NCBI GenBank assembly: GCA_019914995.1
Contig: CM034129.1
Location: forward strand, 4,601,725 to 4,665,724
DNA from: Acanthochlamys bracteata
Lineage: Eukaryota > Streptophyta > Magnoliopsida > Pandanales > Velloziaceae
DNA: 64,000 bases
Direction of reading: 5' to 3'
The notes below the pieces were generated by a model, which was not told the DNA's origin, did not search any database, and was given only the letters and a program-made list of their open reading frames with translations. Both the position numbers and the translations under genes were made by a program. Positions 22,901 through 35,297 of the stretch are shown piece by piece. The first letter of the stretch is position 1, and each line of letters begins with the position of its first letter.

Positions 22901-25900
22901 GTCTTCTGTCATAGAAACATCTGAAGTCCAACACCATGAATTACCAGTAAAACTGAAATAATTTATCAGTATAAGAAAGGAGAAGCAGAAAAGTTGATTG
23001 CCAATTTAAAACTAAAAAGATGCAAAAGATAATGAATAACGTTACCCACAAAATAATGCTTAACACAACATCATAAATTAGTTTATTAGCACAACATAAA
23101 ATGACCTTTCGACAAGATGAAAATTTAGAAACTCAAATGAGTGAAAAAAATTTTACAACTGCAGCCTAGACTTGGTTGAAGAGGAACATCTACATTAATA
23201 AGAAAACTATGTCCACACATGCTTCAGCAGAAGGTCAATTTTGGTTCCATAAGAAAACACTTCATACTAACTCTAACAATTACTAAACCACAAACCATTG
23301 GATGGAATTATGAGGCTTCACCCTCTCGTGAATGTAGTCACAAAATTTGAAAAGAAAATTGAATAATCCTGAGAAAAAATTCGGACAGACCATTTTTTCC
23401 CCAATTTTACAAATTCTTCGCAAATAACCCTGAATCATTCCAGAATTTTGTTATGATTTGAAAATTCATTCAAATATTCAAATTCAAATAAAAATATAAA
23501 ACATTACATATATTACAAACTTTTTTCCGATATCCAGATTCACCAATTTTATCCATATCATGAATTATTCGAGTTCACCAAATTATTCCTGAATGCCGAT
23601 TTGTGACTGCTCAGGGCCATTACCATCGAAGCATGCATGAATAAGAACTATCTAGTGGCAGACTTCTACAATTTGAGATTCTATGGAAGATAAAGCTAAC
23701 CTTCTCAAAGTCTACATCTTCAGCAAGTTTCTTTCCAGCACTATGCACACCAAATATCCGCACACGTTGCTTGGCATCTGGTAAACCAACATATAGGCGC
23801 CGGTCTATACGTCCTGGAAGAATAAATTCTGGATCCAATTCATCAGGCCGATTAGTTGCACAAATAAATACCACCGCTTGTCTGAGGGAAAAACGATCTA
23901 CACCAGTTTTTTCTTTCCTGCAGAAACAGAGTAAAGGTCAGACTTCAAGCAAATTAGATTGCTACAAGAAGTTTAAGATAATGCTTGAAAAGAAAAGAAA
24001 AACCAGAAAAAAGGACAAATAATGGCTAAAAGAGAGGCAGTATTCTACAGTATCTTAACTGGAGGAAAAATGATCATCATTCTTCAACAGAAAAAGGGAT
24101 CATCATGTTACAATTTTGCAAGAGCTAACACTACAGATATGATTCAATAAAAATTAAGAACCAGCACAAAAATGAAAAAAGAAGTACTTACTCTCCATCA
24201 AGTTGTGTTAGTAGAGCTTCAAATGTCGCCCGTCTTCGTGGATCCTTTTTCGCATGTCTTCCAGCAATAGCATCTATCTCATCTATAAACACAAAAGAAG
24301 GAGCCTACAAGAGACAAATGGAGAAGAGAAAGATATATAAATTGTAGAACAGTAGAAGATAAATGCTTCACAGTCATTGATAATGTTTGTTGTTAATAGA
24401 GCCATATGAAAGAACACCGACTTACATCATGATTACAACCAATATGATCCAAAACATGACTGATGTGAAATATCATGGTTGGTGGTTGAAACAACCAATA
24501 TTGAATGCGATACAACTAGTGACATTATAACACATCAACAGTGGCATGATGGTTAGAATCATGATAAAATCAGTTTGTACAGAAAACCATCAGTATATCT
24601 TAACAAGTTATAAGAGCAAGTCAAATATCTTGTGTTAAAAAGCATTAGCATGTCTTTTATTTGCAATAAGTGAACTCAGATGGCTGCTTATGAAGGTATA
24701 TTTCTGGAAGGGGAAAATGCCAGAAAAAGGATAGACTCCCTAACTCTTCATGCGGTGCTCATTGATGTTTGGTAGAAGTTGTATCAACCGTAATCACATT
24801 ATAGATAGGAGAAAAGAATGTTTGTCTTTATACAAGAAAGAGGATTACTTTCTGATAACCTTTCCTACAAACCACTTCAAACTTCAAAGGTATTTTTCAA
24901 GGCATGAGCTTAAGTTCGGCCAGTATAGAGTGCTCTGACTATGCAAGAACCAGCGTAAACAGAATAGGCTTGCTGACATAATCATAGAGTTAAAACGGCA
25001 TCTGCTAAATTATATAGGAAAGTTCACAATGATCTGGTACAGCAAAAATAAAGTCTCGCACTGAGTTTCAACAGACAGCATATACTCTATAGCAGAATAA
25101 GTCAGTACAATGGTGAAAGTTGTTAAAGCTACATAGAACAACACCTACAGCTTCAATCCTAATTTTTTGAGCAAGTTTTTAGATAGTTATCAATGCACAT
25201 GATGACAGTATAATACTAGCTAAGAGATAATAAACAAGAGAGACAGACAAGGAGATTGAAATGCTTACATTTCTTCTTGCAATAGAAAATATTTCATTAA
25301 TCCTTGCTGCTCCACTTTTCTCGCTATCAGTAAATTCAGCGCCTGATGCAAAAACAAAAGGCATGCCACTTTCCTTAGAAAGTGTCCTTGCGAAAAGTGT
25401 CTTGCCCGTCCCAGGTGGCCCAGAAAGAAGAATGCCCTGGTTATATCACTAAGATCTTACTTACCAACATTAAGGGATCAGGCATGAGATGTAGTTTCAC
25501 ATGCAAATACTAATTCTGTGGACAACCATAAAAAAGTAAAAAGAATAACGAAAATACCCGGACAAATGCAACTTCTTTCTCATAATACTGCATGGGATTG
25601 TTCATATATATCATTATTTCATCAAGAAGATCCCAAACGTCACCTCCTAAAACAACTTCTTTGTACATAGGTTTCGCATCATCAGTAGTTTCCACTGGCT
25701 GGATGTCGAGAGAAAATCATAACAAAAAATTTCAAGATTGAAACCACATATTTGAATTTGTAGGATGATGGACAAAAATAGCACAGAAAATCATTGGAAT
25801 AAAGTTAGAGGCGGAAGCTTACAAGGATGAAGTTCTCAGCATAAGCCGTGTCGAAAAGCTGATTATATCTCTTATACAGAAACCTTCTAGAAGTTATGTG

Positions 25901-28900
25901 CAAAAGCATCACAGACTCTCTTATAAGATACAGAAAAAGTAATCCCGGTAGAAATACAATTGCCACCTTAAGAAAATAATGGATTTGCTGCTTTTGAAGG
26001 AGATCAACTTCCACACCTGAGCTTGAGATTATCTCGAAAAGGTAGGGGTCAAGAGGAATATCAACCTGTGAAATGAATATTGACCAGTCACAAAGACCTG
26101 AACACATCATCAGAAGTTTAACTTTGGCACTAAGGAGAATTAAAGTTGAAAAACTTACAACGAACTCCATCGGGAAACCTTCTTTCATTGTCACATATAT
26201 TCTCTTTAAATCCTCAGAAAATACAACTGCAGAGACCTATTATGACAATATAAACACTAATATAAGAAATCAAAGCCATAAGCAGCAAGTGATAGCTATC
26301 ATACGGAGTCAGTGATTGATGTTTTAAGCCTTACAACCTTATAAATGCATTTTCACGTTTCATTAGAGTTAAAGCAGGACAAATTCAACTAAAATCAAGA
26401 GGAAACAACGTAGAGCCTGCGTTTAGAAATATAATGCTACAACTTCATTGGCCATATAGAGAATGTGTTAAAATCCCATGAAGTCTTAAAATCCTAAGAT
26501 TTTCAGGACTTAGTAGTATCAACTGGTAGCCTAAATATTTTAATCACTTACATAGTCCAAAGCATAAAAAATCAACTAACATGACAATCATTCTGTCCAA
26601 GGCATCTGCCTAGGAAGACAAAGATTATACCTCTATCCATTAGGTTAATCACCATGTTAGGTATTCTTACAACCTATTAAAATCCACCTCATTGCTAATG
26701 CTACAATGAACTACTTAAGTGAGCAACTGACAAAGAAAACATTTGAGTGAAAGAAGAAAGATCTAATTCCAAAAAAATTATGAAATTAAAGTAAAACCTA
26801 TCATGTTGTATAATGGCGAAGAAATAAATTTGTCTGTAAGCTGGGTTCAAACTAGCTTCAGTCGTCTCTACCTTGGGAGTTGCCAAGTCTGCAGCATATC
26901 TGGAATTACTTAAAAGAGCTAAAAAAAGGCAAATAATTGCAAATAATGTAGGCAAGAATATGTAAGGATTTGAGAATAGAGTTACCACAGGATAAACAAA
27001 AGAGGAGTCACTGCAAACTATGAGCTACCAGAAGTTTTGAGATAGAGGAAATCTAGATAAAGAATGCAAGAGACGAGCGTACACTGAACATAAACAAGAG
27101 GATCAGTAGCAAAACTGTGTTTTAGAAACTAAGGATATGAGGTACCCAAACAAATAATCATCATGTGTTTGATATATAATACAAAGAGATTGGGTACAAT
27201 GTCAGTGTCCCTCGCACTATGCAAGCAAAATGACAAACATGTAAATGTGCTTCCAGTATCTACCAAGTTGAATGATATTTTCACTACAACTAAAGTAAGA
27301 AATTGTACCTCAGAGCTGTCGAGCTTTTTAAGAAAATATGTGTATGGTAACTTTGGACGATAAAGCCACCATCTCTTTGAAATCCAGAGAGCCCTACCAG
27401 ACTGTCTATGTGACATTTGCTCCACAACTTCTTTACGCAAGCTTTTCTCCACTTCTTGCATATCAAAATCAACCACATACTTAGCATTTAAAGAATCAAC
27501 TTGTTCAGCCATTTTATCCTTCCTTAAAATGTCTTTCCACCTTGCCAGCCGCTCAAGCCAGGTCATTCCACTTTCTTCACTTTCTGCTCCCCCTACATAA
27601 AAGTTAAGTATACATAAAACAGTAAGATTTCCAGTTAAAAGTGAACCTAATGGTTTTGTTACATCTGAAACAATCATCTTCAGCATCAGGTAGGGAACCT
27701 GTCAAAAGCATAATGGGGACGTAGAAAAACCAAATGACTCTGAGCATTGCAGATTCACCCATATTGTTCCCTCATGTAACAAACTTATTTGAGCATTGCA
27801 ACAAATAAGGTACTCTTACATGTGCAACCACCCATCTCCCAAGTTTTTGGGCCACTGATGTGCATATAAGAACACCCAAATACAGGTGAATTTATTTGAT
27901 TTTATTTATATTAAAGTTCTGAGTCTTCTGACTTGTAATCTCTTTTTCTGAAAGTTGGAAAAGGAAAACATTACATGTATGCATCTCTTATTTTCTCTGT
28001 ACATACTTAATGCATTATCGCACAACTACCTGAAACTCGAAGACTTTCTTCCAATGCCTTCTTTTCTCCATTGTTCAAGTTTGCAGTGTTACTGATTTTA
28101 CTTGAGATAGTCTGTGAGGGCTCTGGATCATCATCCCATGCATCTTCTCCAACATAAGAATTGTCATGAATGAGTGTTCCATCAGGTCCTTCGATAAACT
28201 TTTTGAGTTTAAGTCCTTTAGGCATAGTCTTCCTCCATAAGCTTTTCTTAAATCTGCACTTAAAATAGGTCATAATCTGCACAGAACTTCAACCTAAAGC
28301 ATAATGCAAGAATTGTAAAGATGCATTGAATAAAGCCATATATTTGAAAAGCTTCCGTAGACTTTTAAGATGCATAACCGACTTGGAAGGTACAGAGAAT
28401 AATAGTCCTGCAAACTTATTTTTTAAGTCCATCTCTATTCTTTTTCGAAACTTAGTAATAACTTTGCTTACATTTATGTTTTATCCCCCATTTTAATTCT
28501 GTATGTTGGAAACTCTTCAATGAAATCATAAATTGGCTTTGCTTAATTTATTCCTTCATCATAGTGGGATGAGGCTTAATTGTTGTTTTTGCATGTTAAA
28601 TGTATCATTGACATTTTTTACCAGAACCTCATACTGCAAACAGTGGATGCAGTTATATGAAAAGAGATAGATCATGCAAATAATTAGAAGTGCTTATAAT
28701 TTCAAAAACAAAAATTATTAATGTTTGTGTCTGGAACACTATCAGAGATGATTGTTACTAAAGTTACACTTTAAAGAGTCAGTTAAACTAAAATAGTTCA
28801 GACAGAGCAAATTAATTGCAGAAAGCTATTTGAACGTTTCTGTAACCATAAAGTCACTATTGCTTATGCATAGCACCAGTTCAGAATGTAGGTTTAGCAA

Positions 28901-30090
28901 AATTTGCAGTTACAATATCCGCAATTATAAGTATGACTGCTTAAGATGCTACACAAACTCCAAGAAACATTAAACATGATAACTAAATTCTTACTTCCTA
29001 ACGTTAGTTGGAGATGGTTCCGGAATTAATGCTTCCAGATAAGCCTCAGTTATAGACTGTTTACTTTGCTGATCCATACGTACTCTGACAGCAACATAAA
29101 CTTTCTGGCAGAAAACAGTGATGGCAATAGTGTACAAAATAAGCGCCCCAATACGTGTAGGCTCCCACTTCTCAAGGTCCTGAAACAAATATTCTTTTAA
29201 TTTTAGATGATCTTTGTAGATACAAATGTTAGAACAGCAAAAGTCCCCAAATACTACCTGAATTGTTTAAAGTACAAACAACTGTAGAGTGACATACTTT
29301 TAAGATAAAACATAATCAAGGCTGTTGACATCTAAAGATCCAGAATTTAGCATTGAGCCTACTACAGTTGAACTATCTATTAGTAATAAAAAATGTTCAA
29401 GCTTTGAGCATGGTGCAGAGGAACTACTATCAACCAAATAGGATTGACCTTCGAGCATAATACAGACAACTAAATACTACAAACCAAAAATGGTAAAAAA
29501 AGAAACACTCCTTGCATGAACTACTGCACCAATTCAGTCCTTTTCCGAACATTTGTATACTGAAATAGAACCCTAAGATACAATTCAACCAAAAAATGCT
29601 CTATAGCTTGTTCGTAGTACCTACTCACACCCTAATGCCTATCACTTTGGAGACACGGTAACTAAGCCTCAAGCACATTTCGGCGGACCAATTATCACCG
29701 AACAAGATCTAAAAGAAGAAAGAACCAAACCTTCCACCGTTCCAACCGGTTCCACTCCGCAAACTCCGGAATCGATCGACTCCAAAACCTGCCCGCCGCC
29801 TCCCGAACCATCTCCGCAGCATCACGCACTCTAACAACAAGCTCTCCCGCCTTGCGCTTGGATTCCTCCACATCTACACCTGCTTCTTTCTTCAGAAACT
29901 CTTCGAAGTTAGTGAGAGATTTCTTCGAGCCCCGCCGTAACGACCGCGAAATGTTCTCCCATGAGAGAAACTCGTCTCCTGATCCCGAGGCAGCTGTCGC
30001 ACGGAGGACAAGTATTCGCCGTCGACATCGACGGCTGTGAGGCGAAGGAAGGAGTTGGGGAGGTAGTGTTGAACGGAGCAAGAGCTCCAT
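16909..30090 (-). CDS. FTSH12: FTSH12, chloroplast AAA-type zinc metalloprotease family protein (19 exons)
   Basis: Exons by descending coordinate: 30090-29731, 29179-28995, 28253-28030, 27592-27309, 26236-26159, 26065-25823, 25698-25558, 25436-25269, 24304-24192, 23917-23701, 22268-22197, 21691-21572, 21454-21338, 21242-21066, 19573-19454, 19365-19291, 18745-18638, 17358-17278 and tentatively 16929-16909. All junctions are GT..AG and in phase, giving ~967 residues (Arabidopsis FTSH12 is about 1008). Visible: an Arg-rich transit-like N-terminus; membrane segments near 130-152 and 407-425; Walker A GPPGTGKT near 511; Walker B FVFIDEID near 565; second region of homology NRPDELDPEF..GRIDRR (620-639); zinc site HEAGH at 747-751 with the third-ligand region GKDDLEKITK near 825. 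FTSH12 belongs to the chloroplast inner-envelope FtsH/Ycf2-type complex linked to protein import. The last exon is uncertain: the usual C-terminal ~25 residues were not found. Confidence 0.93.
20751..20969. mobile_element. Tourist-like (PIF/Harbinger) MITE in an FTSH12 intron
   Basis: A 219-bp AT-rich element with terminal inverted repeats: left GGGCATGTTACC..AAACTCACTTTT and right, read in reverse complement, GGGTGTGTTACC..AAACTCACTTTT. It is flanked by a TAA direct repeat at 20748-20750 and 20970-20972, the target duplication expected for Tourist elements. It lies in the intron between the exons at 21242-21066 and 19573-19454, too short to encode anything. Confidence 0.85.
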
Positions 30091-30471
30091 CTCTACCTAG
30101 ATAGAAAAGAGAGACTATGGAGAGAGGTTTTGGGTTTTCATTATCTCTGGTTCGATAATGCAATGGGCCGTCTTCCGAATTTGGGCGTCATCTTGGACGT
30201 AGGCTTGGGCTTAGCTTAGGCTTAGGGTTGGGCTTAGGCTTGGGTTGGGCGTGAGCTTGGGTGTGGGCTTGGGCTTGTCTTGAGCCTATTTTTCGGCTTT
30301 CGATTGTGAGCTTGGATGTGGGTTGTATATTGGGTGTAGGCAGACGTACTCTCTCTCTCACATATTTACAAATAGTAATAGCAACCTTTGTTTTATCTGT
30401 CATCTTCTTCTTCTTCTGCAATTGGAGTTGGATTAGCTATGGATTGATTGACAACACTGTTCCCTAGAAAG
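30091..30471. promoter_or_regulatory. Divergent FTSH12/GABA-T promoter with a cluster of TGGGC motifs
   Basis: The 381-bp region between the two start codons holds a degenerate run of GGGCTT/TTGGGC units at about 30160-30290. Site II-type TGGGC(C/T) motifs lie near 30164, 30207, 30230, 30265 and 30270, with TGGGCG near 30182 and 30246. In plants TGGGCY (site II) elements bind TCP factors and are common upstream of housekeeping and organelle-protein genes. Nearest gene use is inferred to be FTSH12, whose start is about 75-180 bp away. Confidence 0.5.
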
Positions 30472-33147
30472 ATGATTCCCGGCCGTTTGTTCCGATCAAA
30501 GACTTCACTCCAGGTTTTTTATTCTAATCCTTTCAATGTTAAGATCACAAAGATTGTTGATTTGAAAATTTGCTACAATCTTAAGATTTGAGAAGCATAG
30601 TCACTTGTTTGGCTGTACTTTTTTTGTAAATCTTTATCATCAAATAAATCACACGTATTATTATAAATCGCCGCATTTATGATGTTTGGAATCAGTGGAA
30701 TTCGATATATGTGGCTTATCACCTGTTGATGATAGCAGTACATGGAATGCATATCTGCTTGCACATTATGAATGCATCGTTGCAGTTGACTTCACTTTTT
30801 TGTCCATTCAATCACTTAGTTAAAGGAAGTTCATTTCGTACCAGTTGTAGTGTGACCATGGTCGAATTTTTTTCTTATGAGCTGTCAAAGGCAATTCTAC
30901 GTCCTCGTCATTTGATAAGTACAACTGGAAGCATTTCGAGTACATCATAAGATCAGTTTATTCAACTTAATTTTCAATCATTCCGCTGGAGAGCTTTCTA
31001 TAAACAGGTCCTAAATTGGACTTTGCTGATATTGTCGTGATGCTAAAATAAGTTAAAACATCTATAGAGCTATATGAATCGGTAGTAGTCCATGAAAGAC
31101 ATCCTCCTGACGTCCTTCCATCTACAGACTGTAAGGTTTGTTTCTGCATCGGGCGGATTGCCTCAGACCAATACTACATTTGCCAGATGGACAAGCTCAC
31201 AGGCATCTATAGAGATGGGAACCGTAGAGGAGAAAGGGTATGAAGTTCATCAAGATAAGATTGTCTGGGCTTTGTTTTTATGTTGTCTTCATTTTATCAG
31301 GTTTAAAGGACATGACATGTTGGCACCATTTACGGCTGGATGGCAGAGTACTGACCTCCATCCTCTAGTGATAGAGCGTTCTGAGGTACACTGGCCAGCT
31401 TATGGTTTGAACATTAAATTTAAATCTATTTGTAGATAGCTGTGCTTTCTCTCTCCTGATTTGCATCCAGTATTGTTCTTCCAGTGTGTTGTGAAGACAT
31501 TCTGATTAAATATAGAAGTTAAAAGGTCGTTATAACAATAACCTGGATATTCTTATTATGTCAAACACTGAATTACTATTGCAATTCTTATAAAAGGGAA
31601 AATCAGGAGGATGCACCCTACCACAACGAGATAACACAACCAATTCAACAACCTTTGTTTCACTTGATTTATAATCTCATTATTCAGCATAACTTCTTAC
31701 CGAGCACAATTACATTTACAATCATTATTCAGCATACTAACGGATGCATTTTATTTGCCTACATAAAGTAAAGAGGTGGATTGGTTTAATATTTGGAGTG
31801 GATCTCCATGCTCTTTAGATGAACCGGTGATTTTTTGCTGGTTTTGTTTTTTGACAAAGCTTAACCAGAAGTCAGTAACAAAGGTGCTTTTTTTTTTTTA
31901 TCTAATGCTTTTGAATCTTTAACTGCTATCTTGTTTCATTTTGCTATTTTTTCTCTAGGTTATATTCGTCCTGCATAACATGACGTGATGTAAATATACA
32001 CTTTTCATCTACATTAAGGGTTCTTACTTGAACATATGTTTGATGCTAAAATTTACCTTTTAATGTCAGGGTTCTTATGTGTATGACATCAATGGGAGGA
32101 AATATCTTCGCTTGCTGGATTGTGTTGCACAGCATTAGGTATTCGTTCTATAGACATAAGCTTCCACTTTTTTTCAGTTGTTAGTAAGAGTGCATATGTT
32201 ATATCGTATTATATATGACACTTTCAAAATGTCATTTATTTTTATAGAAGTTTTTAGTTTTTGTAGGGAGTTTTGCTATTAACGGTCTGGGTTTTCATTT
32301 GATGCAATTTTTGTTTGTTAATTTATTTATTTATTTTGTCAAGTGGTCTATTTAGTAGAAGTCCACTTATAGTAGAGGTTTGTGAGGTGTGTGTATATAT
32401 AGACTTGTTATTTGTGGTGACCTTCATCCTTATCTTTCACTGTGTTCCTGGCATAATGAGCTCCTCAATAGTTTGTTGTCCACTGCTGAAATAATAATGG
32501 GTGACCTGTAAGCAGATTTTATGGCATTGTCTGTATAAATCACAAAGACTTTCGATTGATATTGGATATATGTTGCGGTTCTATTCTATTGCATGCTGTA
32601 TTAACTCCAATTTTTATTATTTTATTTTCAGGGGGAAATGAACCTCGGCTAGTTCAAGCTACAATAGCACAATTAAATAAGTTGCCATTCTATCACTCCT
32701 TTTGGAATCGCACCATAAAGCCATCCTTAGTAGAGATCTTCTTAGTGGCATTTTTGCTAGTTTTACATGATTTAATATGTTTCCTCTACTTTTTGTTATG
32801 ATCGTCTTTGTCTAGTAACTCTAATATTTAACAGGTGCCATCAAACATCTTCTACTAGAATTTCTAAACATCTCTCTCAGGACATTCTAGAGCTATATTT
32901 GCATATGTCAAAAATTTATATGTTGCATGCAAATGGCTGTCTTGTATTCATACAGGATCTTGCAAAGGAAGTTCTTGACACTTTCACGGCAAGGAAAATG
33001 GGGAAAGTGTTCTTCACAAATAGTGGTTCAGAAGCTAATGATACTCAGGTTTGCCTTTAACTACTCCAACTATCACAAAGCAAAGTGTCGAGAGAAATGA
33101 TTGTAGCCAATGGAGAAATAGAAGCTTATAAGATATATAATGTATTA

Positions 33148-33149
<2 letters not shown>

Positions 33150-33199
<50 letters not shown>
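33150..33199. repeat. (TA)25 microsatellite at the left edge of the transposon block
   Basis: An uninterrupted run of TA dinucleotides in intron 6 of the GABA-T pseudogene. Shorter (TA)n runs occur at the other element junctions, about 33614-33628, 39695-39710 and 40133-40168. Confidence 0.95.
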
Positions 33200-33201
<2 letters not shown>

Positions 33202-33613
33202 AAATGATAGGGGCACTTTAATTCTTATGCACATTCCAAAACACTCCACGGCCGTTTGTGGTCGTGGAGACCTTCAAATCCAATCTCTATCATTGGATAT
33301 GAAGAATTATGAGTTGTTAACATATTGACAAAATTTCATCTCGATCGGACTACTAATAGACTTTCATCCGGTCATTTGATAATGATGACACAAATAATAA
33401 AATTTAACAAAATATATATATCTTCTTTTTTAGTCATCTTAATCAAGTGGCTGGATGGAGATCGATTTGTATTCCAATTTAGATGAAATTTTATCAGCAT
33501 GTTAACAACTCATAATTCTTCATATCCAACGGTAAAAATTAGATTTGAAGATCTCCACGGTCGTGAAGTGCGCTGGAGTATGTATGAAAATTGCAGTGCA
33601 TCTATCTCTCCCA
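33200..33613. mobile_element. Foldback-type MITE with long inverted repeats (left copy)
   Basis: The first ~190 bp and the reverse complement of the last ~190 bp match imperfectly along their length. Shared blocks include ATAG..GCACT at the tip, CACG/CGTGGAGA..CTTCAAATC, then TTGGATATGAAGAATTATGA and GTTGTTAACAT. The element is non-coding and bounded by TA tracts on both sides. A related element sits at 39711-40132. Confidence 0.8.
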
Positions 33614-33628
33614 CATATATATATATAT

Positions 33629-34622
33629 GATGGGGATGTGAACACACCTACTGTGCGTGCACACCCACACACTCAATCTCAGTCGTCCGATCGTTCGATC
33701 AGACGGCTGACGAGAGAAAGTAACGCGTGAAGAAAGCTCGTTCACGCGTTACCTTTCTTCTCATTTTCTCCCGCGTACATTCTTTTCTTCGTCGCCTCGC
33801 CCGATCTCGACTCCTTCTCGAGCTCTCCCGCCGGTCTCCTTCGTTTTTCTCCGTCTTTTCCTCTTCATCTCTTCCTCAGTTTTCTCTCTGGCGTTTCTTC
33901 ATTTCTTCTGGCGGAACAAGCTCCCTCGCCGATCGTTAGGGTTTCGGCTCACACCACGATTACTGAAATCCGAGCACAGGTATGACAAATTCTCTCACTC
34001 TCCCTCTTTAATTGCTTCTCTTAGTCTCAATTTCAGCCGCTCCGGTCAGATTCACGGTCCGTCTCACCAAAGCTACTCCGGCTCGTCGTGGTAAGATAAT
34101 TTTTATAATTTTTTATTCTCTTCTCTCAATTGTCGTTTTCTCTCCTTCAATTTCTTTCTTTTTTTTGGTTTTTGCTGAATTTATTTTTTTTTTCCGAATT
34201 GACAACGTCGGCTCACCAAGACTGCTCCGGCTCTCGGCTGTAAGATAATTTTTTTAATTCTTGATTCTTTTCTCTCAATTGACGTTCTCTCCTTCGAATC
34301 TGCACTTTTGTTTTAGTCTTTTGCTGAGTTTGTTTTTTTTTCTCCGAATTGGCAGCGTCGGAGGCTGCTGTCGAAGACGATGTTGCGATAAGTTTGAAAA
34401 CGATATAATTTTACTAATTTGCTTCACAGAGCCGATTTTTTTTAGTTTTCATTGGATGATGATGTTGGCTTTTTTTTTTGTTGCTATTAGACAGAGAGGA
34501 ATTCCTACATCAAAGGCTTGCTCAAAGTAGACGGGAGAGCTCCATCGTATTTTTTGTTATCCTATTCTCCTTCTCTGCTGCAGCAGTTGGAACGCTTGAA
34601 TGAAGAATTTGTTCTGTTCTCC
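33629..34622 (+). repeat. Left terminal inverted repeat of the MULE
   Basis: Matches the reverse complement of 38684-39699 along nearly its whole length with small indels. It is GC-richer and CT-rich in the first 400 bp, then contains three related GGCTCACCAA..GCTCCGGCTC segments. Its inner limit is where both copies share TTCTTCATTCAAGCGTTCCA (as read on the right copy) and then diverge. Confidence 0.85.
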
Positions 34623-35297
34623 TTCTCTGCTCACCAAATTTGTTCTGTTATCCTTGTGTATATTATTTTTTTTCACATATTTGTGCTGTCAAACGTTTCT
34701 CACAGTAGTTGTATTATTTCTCGTAGCAGTTCAAAACCATCTTTCTCATATTTTTGTATCAATTATGTAACTGTGGTGAATGAAAATTCACCAATGAATG
34801 AATGAAGTGTTTTTACTGAAGTATTGAGCCAAAGCTTTGAATGATTTTTTTGTGGTTGAATTGTTGTGAATGAATGACGATCACCTATGAATGCAGTGTT
34901 GTTTTAAACTAGTGAATGAATGGAAGGGTTGTGATGTTGTCGTCGTGAATGAAGTTGCGAATGAATGACAAAAATGGAGAATGAATTCGGTAATCTGTTC
35001 AAATAATATGATCAGCATTAAATTTTTATTAAGTTTGTATTAATCTAATTTAATCAATTTACTCATCAGTTTCTTCTAACACACGAAATAATATTTAATA
35101 TGAGTAGGTGATCATTAAATGCATGACATGCCAGGGCGGGAGAATGATATACACGCGGGAGATAGCTCACTGTCTTCGTTTCTTCTTTCCTCTGTTCTGT
35201 CTGCACTCTGTTTTCTTTCTTTCTCTGTTCTGTCCGCTTTCTTTTAATTTCTTTTTTCATATCAAATTTTTTCACTAATATTTCAAACTCCAGCACT

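Noticed and set aside
33727-34805. A series of plus-strand ORFs rich in Phe/Leu/Ser in the left MULE repeat
   Set aside because: Mirrored on the minus strand of the right inverted repeat and made of CT-rich low-complexity DNA; no known protein.
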